Shown piece after piece: positions 33,398 through 42,954 of a DNA stretch of 64,000 nucleotides. The notes under the pieces are model-generated. The model made no database searches. It saw only the letters and a list, made by a program, of their open reading frames with translations, and was not told the origin of the DNA. A program made the position numbers and the translations under genes. This stretch comes from Mucilaginibacter paludis DSM 18603 (lineage in GTDB: Bacteria; Bacteroidota; Bacteroidia; Sphingobacteriales; Sphingobacteriaceae): positions 3,800,432-3,864,431 of the forward strand of contig NZ_CM001403.1 of the NCBI RefSeq assembly GCF_000166195.2, written 5' to 3'. Numbering within the stretch: position 1 is the first letter of the stretch; every line of letters starts with the position of its first letter.

Positions 33398-35452
33398 CTA
33401 TTTTCGATTATTCTGGTAAATCAATAAACGTAACCCATTAAAAACAACCACCAGGGTTGACCCCTCATGGCCGATAACCGCCGGGCCGATGCCGGAAATA
33501 CCCAAAATGGTCAAAGGTATAAGAACAGCGACCATCCCTAAACTGATCACCAGATTTTGCCTGATGATCCGGCGGGACTGGCGGCTTAGCCCGATGGCAA
33601 ACGGCAGGTGATCAAGCCTGTCGGCCATTAAGGCTATATCCGCGGTTTCCAGGGCCACATCAGATCCTGCCGCACCCATGGCTATGCCTACGGTACTTTT
33701 AGCCATTGCGGGGGCGTCATTTACACCGTCACCGATCATCGCTACTTTCTTTTCTTTTTTGATCAGGTCCTGCACAGCTTTTACTTTGTGCTCGGGTAAT
33801 AAGCCACCCATGGCATCAGTTATCCCGATCTGTTTGGCTACAGCTTCCGCTACCTGCTGGTTATCACCCGTAAGCATGATCATGCGCTTGATACCCAGGT
33901 CTTTCAATTCCTTTAATGTTCTTTTGGCTTCCTTGCGGGGAACATCCATCAGAGAGATCAGGCCAATCATTTCGCCTTCCTGTTCTACCAGCATAGTAGT
34001 ATTTCCTCCCTTCTCCAGTTTTTCAACCCGGGCGTGTATATCTTCAGAAAGTTTGTCAAACAGGCTGCGATTACCGATAACAACCTTTTTGCTGCCTACC
34101 GTGGCTTTAACGCCATGCCCGGTAACTGCTTGAAGGTTTTTTGCTGATGGAATATCTTTTTGTTTCAACCGTTCCAGGCCGCCTTTAACTATCGCGGCAG
34201 CCAAAGGGTGATCGCTTAATTTTTCAACGGCGATTGCGATCTCTAAAACCTCATCTTCCGAAAATTTGGCTAAAGCGACTACACCGGTTAAAGCTGGTTT
34301 GCCCTCGGTTAGCGTCCCTGTCTTATCAAAAGCAATCGCTGTTAATCCGCCGAGTTCTTCCAAAGGTCCGCCGCCTTTGATCAGTACGCCGCCTCTTGCG
34401 GCGCGCGCAATGGCACTGAGTACCGCACTAGGCGTAGAAATAGCCAGGGCACAGGGACTTGCCGCCACCAATACCGCCATCGCCCTGTAAAAACTTTTGC
34501 TGAAAGGTTCATCAATGACCAGGTACGCAAATAGCAGAAGCACCACTAAGATCAGTACAACCGGCACATATATCATTTGAAGCTTATCCGTAAATAATTG
34601 GGTAGGCGATTTCTGTGCCTCGGTATCGTTGACCAGCTTAACCAATCTCGACAGGGTAGAATCAGCCGCCAGTTTGGTTACTTTCACTTCCAATACCTGG
34701 CTGCCGTTGATCGTTCCGGCGAATACCTTATTTTCTGCTTTGAGGGTTTTGTCATCGTGTTCTTTGTCTGGATCCGCTACCGGTGACTTATCAACCGGTA
34801 CGCTTTCCCCGGTTATCGGTGCCTGGTTCACACTGCTTTCCCCTTTAATTATTGCGCCATCCGCAGAGATCTTGCTGTTCGGTTTGATAATGATGATATC
34901 GCCGATCACCAGTTCTTCGATTGGCACTTCTGTTTCTTTTCCGTCACGGCGAACGATCGCTGTTTTAGGTGCGAAGTCTGCTAAGGCAGCGATGGACCTG
35001 GTCGCTTTTCCCATCGCATAATGCTCCAGGGAATGACCGAAACTGAACAGGAACAGCAGTAATGTGCCTTCTGCCCATTCGCCAAGGAATGCAGCGCCAA
35101 CAGCAGCAACCAGCATTAGGAAGTCGATCTCGAACTGTCCTTTACTGACGGCTTCATAAGCTTCCTTCGTGGTAAAGAATCCACCAAAGAAGTAGCCGAT
35201 CCCGAATACTATCGTGCTGGTTAGCGGTGGCAGGGAATGGATAAAAGAAAGTCCAAAACCTAGAGCCAAAAAGACTCCCGATAGAATGGCAAATATCAAT
35301 TCCGTATTTTTACCGAATAGGTCACCGTGTTCATGGTCATGACCTGGTTCATTCTCATGAAGATCATGTTTTTCCTCTTTATCTCTGGCGGTTGAGATAT
35401 CAACCCGTGGTTGTTTTTTATCAGCCGCTTTAGCCGGTGTTTGTTTTTTCAT
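33398..35452 (-). CDS. P1B-4-type heavy-metal ATPase
   Basis: A 684-residue pump. The N-terminus is short and His/Glu/Asp-rich (H-D-H-E-H, residues 38-42) rather than a classical HMA domain. The metal-site helix has S-P-C (332-334) in place of C-P-C, and helix 8 has H-E-G-S-T (662-666); this pair defines P1B-4 ATPases, which export Co, Zn, Fe or Cd. The phosphorylation site is D-K-T-G-T (Asp 376), and the E-x-T-G-E-S actuator motif and the G-D-G-V-N-D hinge are present. It follows the membrane-fusion gene by 11 bases and is the last gene of the metal efflux operon. Confidence 0.88.
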   Translation of the reverse strand: MKKQTPAKAADKKQPRVDISTARDKEEKHDLHENEPGHDHEHGDLFGKNTELIFAILSGVFLALGFGLSFIHSLPPLTSTIVFGIGYFFGGFFTTKEAYEAVSKGQFEIDFLMLVAAVGAAFLGEWAEGTLLLFLFSFGHSLEHYAMGKATRSIAALADFAPKTAIVRRDGKETEVPIEELVIGDIIIIKPNSKISADGAIIKGESSVNQAPITGESVPVDKSPVADPDKEHDDKTLKAENKVFAGTINGSQVLEVKVTKLAADSTLSRLVKLVNDTEAQKSPTQLFTDKLQMIYVPVVLILVVLLLFAYLVIDEPFSKSFYRAMAVLVAASPCALAISTPSAVLSAIARAARGGVLIKGGGPLEELGGLTAIAFDKTGTLTEGKPALTGVVALAKFSEDEVLEIAIAVEKLSDHPLAAAIVKGGLERLKQKDIPSAKNLQAVTGHGVKATVGSKKVVIGNRSLFDKLSEDIHARVEKLEKGGNTTMLVEQEGEMIGLISLMDVPRKEAKRTLKELKDLGIKRMIMLTGDNQQVAEAVAKQIGITDAMGGLLPEHKVKAVQDLIKKEKKVAMIGDGVNDAPAMAKSTVGIAMGAAGSDVALETADIALMADRLDHLPFAIGLSRQSRRIIRQNLVISLGMVAVLIPLTILGISGIGPAVIGHEGSTLVVVFNGLRLLIYQNNRK

Positions 35453-35463
35453 AGTGATTATGA

Positions 35464-36592
35464 TTATTTGTCCTCTGCGCCACCGGCAGCTTTAGACTGT
35501 AAATAAAATGCGCCTTTTAATGCCACTTTTACCGATGCAGGCAAATCTTGAAGCGGTTTGATCTGCACAAATCCCAGTTCCGTTACACCCGTTGCGACTT
35601 CAGCTTTTTTGAATTTCACGGTACCGCTTTTCTCATCTGACGGCACGACCGCAAAAATGAACTGTTTGCCTTCCGACCTGACTACCGCGTCCACCGGCAC
35701 TGCTGGCATAAGCCTGCTGCCGGTACTGATCAGCGCGGTAACATACATACCGGGAATCAGGTTCTTTTGTTGCTTATTATTGATCACCGCATGTACTGTA
35801 ACCCCCTTGCTTTCATTCTCAAAAGATTTATTTACCCCATTGATCGTCCCGGTAATGAGCTCATTTTCCTGGTTGGTCAGCTGGAAACTTACTTTCTGGC
35901 CTACTTTAACATGCATCAGGTCTTTTTCAAATACGGTGAGATCGCAGTGAATTTTAGAATTATCTACCACTTCCATAATGGAAGTCCCAGGCTGGACGAA
36001 CGCGCCGGTATTGGCCGTGATCTGTCCCACTGTTCCACCAATGGGTGACAGCACCGGAAATTGAGAAACGATACGACCGCTGGCAATTTTACCAGGTGAT
36101 ATGCCCAATTGACTCAACTGGCTTTCGTAAGCGGTAAGACGGGAGTGTTCCGCATTGTAAGTAGCTTCTGATAACTGAAAGGATTTTCCTGTTCCGGCAC
36201 CTGCTTCCTGCAATTGCTTTTGCCGGCTATATTCAGCCTGGACGTAAGTGAAATTATTTTTGGCCGCTAAATAATCCTGTTGGATCCTGATCAGGTCCTG
36301 GTTCTTGATGGTGGCCAGCAACTGTCCGCGTTTGACCTGCTGCCCTTCAATTACGCTGATGTGATCAATGATCCCGCCTGAAAGAATACTGACGTCTGCT
36401 TTATTCTGTGGCGGAACAGCTAATTGCCCGTTGGCTTTGATCACCGAGTCCAGATTCTTTTGCGTGACCGGGCCGACCACGATGCCAACAGTTTGCATCT
36501 GCTCCGGTGTAAGTTCCAGGCCATCCGGTTTTTCCGTTTTGGCTTTTGCCGTATCTGAACTTGCTTCGGTACCTGCATCCCCCGAGCAAGAG
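35464..36592 (-). pseudogene. Membrane-fusion (CzcB/CusB-like) lipoprotein, 3' part, split by IS4 element
   Basis: The body of an RND periplasmic adaptor: a hairpin with coiled helices (about residues 90-170 of the whole protein), lipoyl-like halves, a beta-barrel and the membrane-proximal domain ending near 35464. Its frame is open back to an ATG at 36498, but the true N-terminus is upstream. At 36592 the coding sequence stops at an IS insertion. Across the element it continues at 38119-38188, where the missing lipoprotein signal is found. Joining the two parts removes the IS and one 11-bp copy and gives a clean frame. An internally started protein would stay in the cytoplasm. Confidence 0.85.
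36582..36592. repeat. Left target-site duplication of IS4 element
   Basis: CCGAGCAAGAG lies directly before the left IS end and recurs at 38119-38129. An 11-bp duplication is typical of IS4-family insertions. Confidence 0.85.
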
Positions 36593-36679
36593 CATAGCCG
36601 TCAACTTTAGAAAAAAAAGGGATAAAATTTTTTTAGAGCAAGAATCGGAACTGCAAAATTGCAGTCATTATTCGAGCGA

Positions 36680-37918
36680 ATGAGTTCGGAACTATTTGAA
36701 CCAACGGTGTTAGATGGCCTGGCCCGTAAAACAGAGGCTATACAACGCAAACGAAAAGTGGGAGGCAAGGAACTATTGGATATGGCGTTATTTGATGGAG
36801 ATCAATCGTTTAACGGCATGAGTATGCAGTTAATGCGGAGGGATGGGCTTGATATTTCGAAGCAGGCATTGCATCAAAGACATCACAGCAATATGACAAA
36901 GTTTGTACAAGCCGTTTTTGAGCAATTAATAGCAGTTGAGTTACCGCAAGAGCAAACACAGGGCTTGGAGATCCGTATCAAAGATTCTACCCGTTTCGCG
37001 TTGCCGGAAGTTATTGCAGAGACATTCCCCGGAACAAAAGGAAGTGGGATGAAAGCGGGAGCATCTGTACAATTTGAATTTGAAATCAAAAGTGGTAAAA
37101 GCGATATCAAAGTAACTCCGGCCAACGCAAATGACCAGGGTGAGAGTCATCTGGACAAGGCATCAATTCAGCCGGGGGTATTATATATGAGAGATCTGGG
37201 TTACACTCACTTGAGTTATATGAACAATATTAACAAAGTCAAAGCTTTCTTTATTAATAAATTATGTCCGAAAACAACGATTTATCTATTAAAGGACGAC
37301 CAATACCAAAAGTTAGAGTTGTCGAAACTACAAGGCATAACCGGCGTATTTGATCAACAGGTATATATCGGAGCTGATAAGATGCCGGTAAGGATAATAA
37401 TAGAACCGGTAAGTGAAGAGCTCAAGGCAAGGCGGATAGCCAATACTGAAAAGTACAATAAAAAGAAAGGCAGTACCACCAGTAAGGGATTCAAAGAGCG
37501 GGCAGGGTTTAACTTTATTGTTACCAACCTGGTGAGCGAAAAATATAGCGCTGAATTGATCCAAAAGTTATATCACCTGCGATGGCAGATAGAATTGGTT
37601 TTTAAAGCATGGAAGTCGTTTTTAAAGATACACACGTTCCCCAAAGGAAGTTCGGATCGTATAACCAGTATATTATACAGTAAGTTGATCTGGGCAGTTT
37701 TGAGTTGGAAAATATGCATGGCTATCGGTAAGATAGGTCAAATTAGTGTTTTAAAGGTGCATCGACTAATCGCTTCTACGAAAGAAGAATTGCGAGCGCA
37801 GCTTTTAGGGATATGCTCAAAGTGGTTAGCTCTGTTGGAGAAATTAAACTTAAAGCACCTTTCAAAAGAGCACAGAAAACATAGGTTAAAAATAGAAGAA
37901 ATTGTAATAAGTATTTGA
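36680..37918 (+). CDS. IS4-family DDE transposase
   Basis: A 412-residue transposase (419 if TTG 36659 is the start). The DDE residues are visible: Asp in R-I-K-D-S-T (near 102), Asp in Y-M-R-D-L-G-Y (near 172) and Glu in the Y-H-L-R-W-Q-I-E-L-V-F-K-A-W-K segment, which is the Y-(2)-R-(3)-E-(6)-K signature of IS4 transposases. The reading frame is intact. I prefer ATG 36680, although no clear ribosome-binding site is seen for either start. Confidence 0.92.
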   Translation: MSSELFEPTVLDGLARKTEAIQRKRKVGGKELLDMALFDGDQSFNGMSMQLMRRDGLDISKQALHQRHHSNMTKFVQAVFEQLIAVELPQEQTQGLEIRIKDSTRFALPEVIAETFPGTKGSGMKAGASVQFEFEIKSGKSDIKVTPANANDQGESHLDKASIQPGVLYMRDLGYTHLSYMNNINKVKAFFINKLCPKTTIYLLKDDQYQKLELSKLQGITGVFDQQVYIGADKMPVRIIIEPVSEELKARRIANTEKYNKKKGSTTSKGFKERAGFNFIVTNLVSEKYSAELIQKLYHLRWQIELVFKAWKSFLKIHTFPKGSSDRITSILYSKLIWAVLSWKICMAIGKIGQISVLKVHRLIASTKEELRAQLLGICSKWLALLEKLNLKHLSKEHRKHRLKIEEIVISI

Positions 37919-37966
37919 TTATTAGATATTTAAATACTATATTTAGATAGTTAAACAAAAATAAGA

Positions 37967-37996
37967 AAGGCGGGGTCATCTAAACCTCCCCGCCTT
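37967..37996. terminator. Hairpin 1 in IS4 3' flank
   Basis: AAGGCGGGG (37967-37975) pairs with CCCCGCCTT (37988-37996), a 9-bp GC-rich stem with a 12-nt loop. On the minus strand it is followed by a T-rich run, so it may stop transcripts that read in from the efflux operon. Confidence 0.5.
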
Positions 37997-38029
37997 AAAA
38001 AACGAAAAATATGAGAGTAAAAATACATA

Positions 38030-38051
38030 GGTTTGCCCATGCGGGCAAACC
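38030..38051. terminator. Hairpin 2 in IS4 3' flank
   Basis: GGTTTGCCC (38030-38038), loop ATGC, GGGCAAACC (38043-38051) form a perfect 9-bp stem. With hairpin 1 it may protect the element from outside transcription or dampen the genes beyond it. Confidence 0.5.
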
Positions 38052-38118
38052 GCGCCTAAAAATTAAATAACTGAAAATCAACAATATATGAGTACAGCTA
38101 CTTAAATTGACGGCTATG

Positions 38119-38129
38119 CCGAGCAAGAG
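38119..38129. repeat. Right target-site duplication of IS4 element
   Basis: The second copy of CCGAGCAAGAG, directly next to the right end of the IS element. Confidence 0.85.
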
Positions 38130-38188
38130 GCAAAAGCGACCCCTATAAAAAGGGCGATTGCGATGTATTTATATTTATGATGGTTCAT
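38119..38188 (-). pseudogene. Membrane-fusion lipoprotein, 5' part (signal peptide)
   Basis: Minus-strand ATG 38186-38188 reads M-N-H-H-K-Y-K-Y then I-A-I-A-L-F-I-G-V-A-F-A-S-C-S, a lipoprotein signal with the Cys of the lipobox, and then meets the right target duplication of the IS element. The frame continues in the part at 35464-36592 as G-D-A-G-T-E. An AGGAG site lies about 8 bases before the start, and the start is 3 bases after the stop of the preceding outer-membrane factor, so it was translated from the same operon. Confidence 0.8.
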
Positions 38189-38191
38189 CTG

Positions 38192-39721
38192 TTATTCTCC
38201 TTTGATAAATTGTAATTGGATAGCTGACTGGTTCAAGCGGCTTAACGCTTCGATATAGGCCACCTTGACCTGTACGGCGGCTGACATATTCTGGATGTAT
38301 TCAACATAGCCGATCTCACCCAGGTTAAATGACACCTGCGCAATGCGAAGTTGCTCATCCGCCTGTTTAAGTCCGCCCGCTAAATAATAGTCGGCCGACT
38401 GTTTAAACTTGAGATATTGCTGCCATTCCTGCTGGTATTGCAAAAGTATCTGTGATTGCGTTAGCTGATAATTGGTTTGAGCGACCTGAGCTGACAAGCG
38501 TTCAGCCTTTACCCTTGCACGGTTAGCGCCATTGAACAATGGCAGGGCGACACCCACCTGAATCCCGGCAATACGCGTTCCGGGGCTATACCCGCGGTTG
38601 ATATTCGCCGGATCAAAGGCGGCGATCACAAATTGTTGGTTATAGCCTAAAGTCAGGTCCGGTAAACCTTTCGATCTTTCTACCGCGATCCGTGCGTTCG
38701 CTACCTCGATATTTTGCAGGTCAACATTCACCTGCGGATTATTGGCAACGTTGATGCTATCGGTTTGTATAGTAAGCATCAGTGATAACTTATTTTCTGC
38801 GATCACAATTGGCCCTGATGTATTGAGCAATTGCTGTAAACTCAATTCATTACTCGCCAGATCCGCCTGAACACCTATTTTCAGGTTGATCGTTTCCTGG
38901 TATTTATTCCTCGCGCTGATTAGTTCGAGGTTAGATGTTTCACCTGTCTTAAACCTGATCTCCGCCTTTTTTACAAAACCCTTATAAACACTGTCCTGGT
39001 AATTCAGAACATGCAGCATTTCCCTGTTCAGCAAATAGGCGTACCAGGCGCTTCTTACCTGCCTAGTGATCTCTGCACGGATCAAATGATCTGAGCGTTC
39101 AGCTAACAAGGTTTGCTGGTTAAGCAGCCGGCGCTGATTCTTGTATAAGCCGGGCCAGGCGATAGTTTGCGTAATGCCTATGGCATTATCCATGTTCCCC
39201 CCACTGGTAGGGTCTTGGGTAACCATGATTTCAGTCTTGGGAATATCCGTACCCGACCTTTGTAAGGCCCTTGCCTGCGCTACAGACAAACCCGCAGAGC
39301 GGATATTCAGGTTGTTTGTTATAGCCTTACTAATGGCGCTGTCTAAAGTTAATGGCTCGTTGTTCTGTGCTCGCGCGGTATTTGGCTGAAAAACGTTAAG
39401 CCCTGCAATAACCAAAAGGGCGACCAATGCTTTGGGCACCTTGATCTTTTTAGCTTCTTGACGATTGAACAGCAGGTAAAGGCATGGTAAAACAAATAGG
39501 GTTAAAAAAGTGGCGCTAATTAATCCGCCTATTACAACTGTGGCTAAAGGCCTTTGAACTTCTGCCCCTGCACTGGCTGATAAAGCCATTGGCAGAAAAC
39601 CTAAAGAAGCGACCGAAGCAGTCATTAAGACAGGTCTCAACCTTGTCTTGGTGCCTTCCAAAACGCGGTCGTAGATATTAGTCATTCCTTCTTCTTTCAA
39701 CTGGTTGAAATAGCCGATCAA
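38192..39721 (-). pseudogene. 3' half of RND pump-outer-membrane factor fusion
   Basis: The first 100 residues are the last helices of a heavy-metal RND pump (L-R-P-V-L-M-T-A-S-V-A-S-L-G-F-L-P-M-A-L), and the rest (about 120-509) is a TolC/CzcC-like outer-membrane factor with the usual long helices and repeat pattern. Fusion of these parts in one gene is common in Bacteroidota metal pumps. Here the frame begins only with a TTG at 39721 that continues the frame lost by the upstream part, so it has no start of its own. It reflects one gene with a frameshift. Confidence 0.85.
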
Positions 39722-42567
39722 ACAATCCCATTTAAAACGGCCACGCCAAACAAGGCAATAAAGCCAACGCCCGCGGAAATGCTGAACGGCATGCTGCGTA
39801 GTAATAAGGCGGCAACCCCGCCCATGGAAGCCAGCGGTACAGCTGTGAATATCAGCAGGCTTTCTTTCACCGAACGGAAGGTCACATAAAGCAGCACCAG
39901 GATAAATAATAGCGCTGCCGGTACAGCGATCATTAACCTCGCCTTTGCTGCTTGCAGGTTTTGAAACTGCCCGCCGTAGGTCAGGTAATAACCTGCAGGC
40001 AATTTCAGAGTGGTAGCCAGTTTAGCCTGGATCTCTTTTACCGTGGTCTCTACGTCACGGCCCTGCACGTTGAAGCCGACATAAATGCGTCTTTTTCCAT
40101 CTTCACGGGATACCTGCGCGGGCGCGTCCTGAAAAGAAATATCTGCTACCTGGCTTAATGGTACTTTATTACCCGATGTCAATGGCACCAGCAGGTTTTC
40201 TACGCCTGATATATTCTCCCGCAGATCACGGTTCAGGCGAACAACCATATCAAAACGTTTCTCGCCCTCGAACACTACTCCGGTCACACTCCCGGCAAAC
40301 GCGGTTTTTAGGATCATATTCACATCGCTTACAGTCAGGCCATACTGTGCCATCTTATCCCGGTTATAGGCTACCCGTATCTGCGGCAATCCGCTTACTT
40401 TTTCGATGTAGGGTTCGCTTACCCCTTTAACCGGTGCGATCAGTTTGGCCAGCTTTTCAGCCTGAATGGCTAAAGCATCCAGGTCATCACCGTAGATCTT
40501 GATAGCTACGTCTTGCCGGATACCGGTCATAAGCTCATTGAAACGCATTTGCATTGGCTGGGATATCTCGACGTTAATACCCGGGATAACTGACAGCGTT
40601 TCTTCCATCTTTTCAATCATTTCCTCTTTGGTTTCAGCTGATCTCCAGTCATCTTTTGGCTTCATCGCCAGCATCATATCTCCCTTTTCCATGGGCATGG
40701 GGTCGGTCGGGATCTCGGAACTACCGATGCGGGTAACGGCCTGTTTAATCTCCGGAAATTTGTCTTTCAGTAATTTTTCTGCTTTGCCAAAAGTTTTGAC
40801 CACTTCACTAAGCGATGTTCCCTGTATCATAGATATTTCCACCGTCAGATCGCCTTCCTCCAAAGTTGGAATGAACTCACCGCCCATGCGGCCGAATGCC
40901 CATATGGCCAGGCCAAATACTATAAAGACAATGGTTACTGTAATGATCTTTACTTTTAACACGGCTATCAATGCGCGCTGATATATCCTTTGTAGAAATT
41001 CAATAATGCGGTCTGATATATTGCGTTTATGGGAAGTTTGCTTACTTAGAAATAAGGCACTTGCCATGGGAACATAGGTCAACGAAAGAATAAATGCACC
41101 TAAAATCGCAAAGGCAACGGTTTCGGCCATTGGCCTGAACATTTTGCCTTCAATGCCAACTAAGGATAATAAAGGCAAATAAACGATCAGAATAATGATC
41201 TGTCCGAATGCGGCAGACTTCATCAGTTTGCTGGCGCTATCCCGCACTTCGACATCCATTTGTTCGGAGGTCAGTTTCTCTACACCTTTTTGCCGATAGC
41301 TGCCTGTAGTGATATGATGGACCACACTTTCGACAATGATCACGGCACCATCCACGATCAGTCCGAAATCAATGGCACCTAAACTCATCAGGTTACCTGA
41401 GACGCCGAACAATTTCATCATGGAAAATGCGAATAGCATCGCCAGCGGAATAACCGAGGCCACTACTAATCCGGCCCTTAAATTCCCTAATAGCAATACC
41501 AAAACAAATATCACAATTAAAGCACCTTCTAATAGATTTCGCTTAACCGTACCTATTGCTCGGCCAACCAACTCTGTACGGTCAATAAATGGCTCGATCA
41601 CCACACCCTCCGGCAATGACTTTTGCACCTGCACCATACGCGCCTTAACGTTCTTTATGACATCGCCAAAGTTCTCACCCTTCAGCATCAGGGCTACACC
41701 GGCAACTACTTCGCCTTCGCCATTACGGGTAACCGCACCGTAGCGGGTCGCGCTGCCAAATTGTACGGTTGCGATATCCCGGACAAGTATGTGTGAACCT
41801 TTGGTGTTAGCCACCACGATCCGGCGGATGTCGTCCAGATTTTTCACCTGCCCCAAACCACGAATAAAGTAAGCATTGCGTTGCTGCTCAATGTAGGATC
41901 CGCCGGTGTTCTCATTGTTTTTTTGGAGGGCTTCATAGACCTGTGGTATGGTAATGCCTAAGGAATTCAACTTATCGTTGTCTAAAGCGACCTCGTACTG
42001 TTTGACATAGCCGCCCCAGCCACTGACTTCGGCTAACCCGACTGTTCCCGATAATTGGGTTCGGACGATCCAGTCCTGGATCGTCCGAAGGTCGGTAGCC
42101 GAATATTTATTTTCGTACCCCTTTTTAGCGTGAATCACATACTGGTATATTTCACCAAGTCCGGTGGTGATAGGTGCCAGGGAGGGTTCACCTAATCCTT
42201 TTGGAATACTATTTTCAGCTTCTTTTATCTGGGCATTGACCTGTTGCCTGGCCCAGTAAATATCCACGTTGTCTTTAAAAACAATGGTAATAACAGAGAT
42301 ACCCGAACGGGATATGGAACGTTTTTCAATGATCCCGGCGATATTGGCCATGGATAGTTCTATAGGTGCAGTAATAAACTGCTCTACTTCCTGTGCACCA
42401 AGGCTTGGTGCCTGTGTAATGATCTGTACCTGGTTATTGGTAATATCGGGCTGCGCGTCAACCGGTAGGTTATACGCAGAATAAATGCCCACCAGCACTA
42501 ACACCAGTGTCATGATCCCGATAGTTACCTTGTTCCTGATCGAGAACGCGATAATTTGATCAAACAT
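39718..42567 (-). CDS. CzcA/CusA-like RND metal efflux pump, frameshifted near C-terminus
   Basis: A 949-residue inner-membrane pump: transmembrane helices at both ends and large periplasmic porter loops, with the start M-F-D-Q-I-I-A-F-S-I-R-N-K and the helix-4 motif G-A-I-D-F-G-L-I-V-D-G-A-V typical of heavy-metal RND proteins (Cu, Co, Zn or Cd). It stops after V-A-V-L-N-G-I-V, where relatives continue L-I-G-Y-F. Adding one T near 39718-39722 joins it to the next frame and yields the usual pump-outer-membrane-factor fusion of about 1455 residues. As written, the last helices are lost and the pump is probably inactive. A sequencing error is possible. Confidence 0.88.
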   Translation of the reverse strand: MFDQIIAFSIRNKVTIGIMTLVLVLVGIYSAYNLPVDAQPDITNNQVQIITQAPSLGAQEVEQFITAPIELSMANIAGIIEKRSISRSGISVITIVFKDNVDIYWARQQVNAQIKEAENSIPKGLGEPSLAPITTGLGEIYQYVIHAKKGYENKYSATDLRTIQDWIVRTQLSGTVGLAEVSGWGGYVKQYEVALDNDKLNSLGITIPQVYEALQKNNENTGGSYIEQQRNAYFIRGLGQVKNLDDIRRIVVANTKGSHILVRDIATVQFGSATRYGAVTRNGEGEVVAGVALMLKGENFGDVIKNVKARMVQVQKSLPEGVVIEPFIDRTELVGRAIGTVKRNLLEGALIVIFVLVLLLGNLRAGLVVASVIPLAMLFAFSMMKLFGVSGNLMSLGAIDFGLIVDGAVIIVESVVHHITTGSYRQKGVEKLTSEQMDVEVRDSASKLMKSAAFGQIIILIVYLPLLSLVGIEGKMFRPMAETVAFAILGAFILSLTYVPMASALFLSKQTSHKRNISDRIIEFLQRIYQRALIAVLKVKIITVTIVFIVFGLAIWAFGRMGGEFIPTLEEGDLTVEISMIQGTSLSEVVKTFGKAEKLLKDKFPEIKQAVTRIGSSEIPTDPMPMEKGDMMLAMKPKDDWRSAETKEEMIEKMEETLSVIPGINVEISQPMQMRFNELMTGIRQDVAIKIYGDDLDALAIQAEKLAKLIAPVKGVSEPYIEKVSGLPQIRVAYNRDKMAQYGLTVSDVNMILKTAFAGSVTGVVFEGEKRFDMVVRLNRDLRENISGVENLLVPLTSGNKVPLSQVADISFQDAPAQVSREDGKRRIYVGFNVQGRDVETTVKEIQAKLATTLKLPAGYYLTYGGQFQNLQAAKARLMIAVPAALLFILVLLYVTFRSVKESLLIFTAVPLASMGGVAALLLRSMPFSISAGVGFIALFGVAVLNGIV

Positions 42568-42639
42568 AAATGTAAAAATTAATACGATACGGAAAAGCCA
42601 TGCAAGGTAAAAATGCAGGCGAAAACTAAGAATGTCGTA

Positions 42640-42954
42640 TTAACTGATCTGCGGAGGCTGCCAGATCTTGATCGGCTGATTCTGAATGGCGGGTATGACA
42701 TAATCAGGATAATCAGTGATCGATACTTCGGCGAAAACTACTATCAAAGGATTTGAACGGAGATACCTTGCACTAGAACAGCAATTGCATGTGCAAAAAG
42801 GCGGGCAAGACTCCTGGTTGGCATGGCTACCGCAGGTTTTGGCTTTAGTCAAGTTTGTAATGGAAGAATGGGGTTCTTTGTCCTCTTTGTCCCGGCAAGG
42901 CATCAGAGCAAGGATGGTCATATAGACGCATAATAAGAGGACAAAATACTTCAC
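42640..42954 (-). CDS. Small Cys-rich metal-associated protein (DUF6660-like)
   Basis: A 104-residue protein with an N-terminal hydrophobic segment and a central Cys cluster (C-P-P-F-C-T-C-N-C-C) and another C-G-S-H. Such proteins precede CzcA-type pumps in Bacteroidota. Metal binding or sensing is plausible but unproven. It lies 72 bases upstream of the pump gene and likely starts the efflux operon. Confidence 0.62.
   Translation of the reverse strand: MKYFVLLLCVYMTILALMPCRDKEDKEPHSSITNLTKAKTCGSHANQESCPPFCTCNCCSSARYLRSNPLIVVFAEVSITDYPDYVIPAIQNQPIKIWQPPQIS

Larger units (their letters stand above)
36593..38118 (+). mobile_element. IS4-family insertion sequence, 1526 bp, complete
   Basis: The left end reads CATAGCCGTCAACTTTAG and the right end, in reverse complement, reads CATAGCCGTCAATTTAAG, an imperfect 18-bp terminal repeat with three mismatches. 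The element has one transposase and is bordered by an 11-bp direct repeat. It sits in the lipoprotein-signal codons of the membrane-fusion gene, in opposite orientation to it. Two strong hairpins lie between the transposase and the right end. The intact ends and duplication indicate a recent event. Confidence 0.9.
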
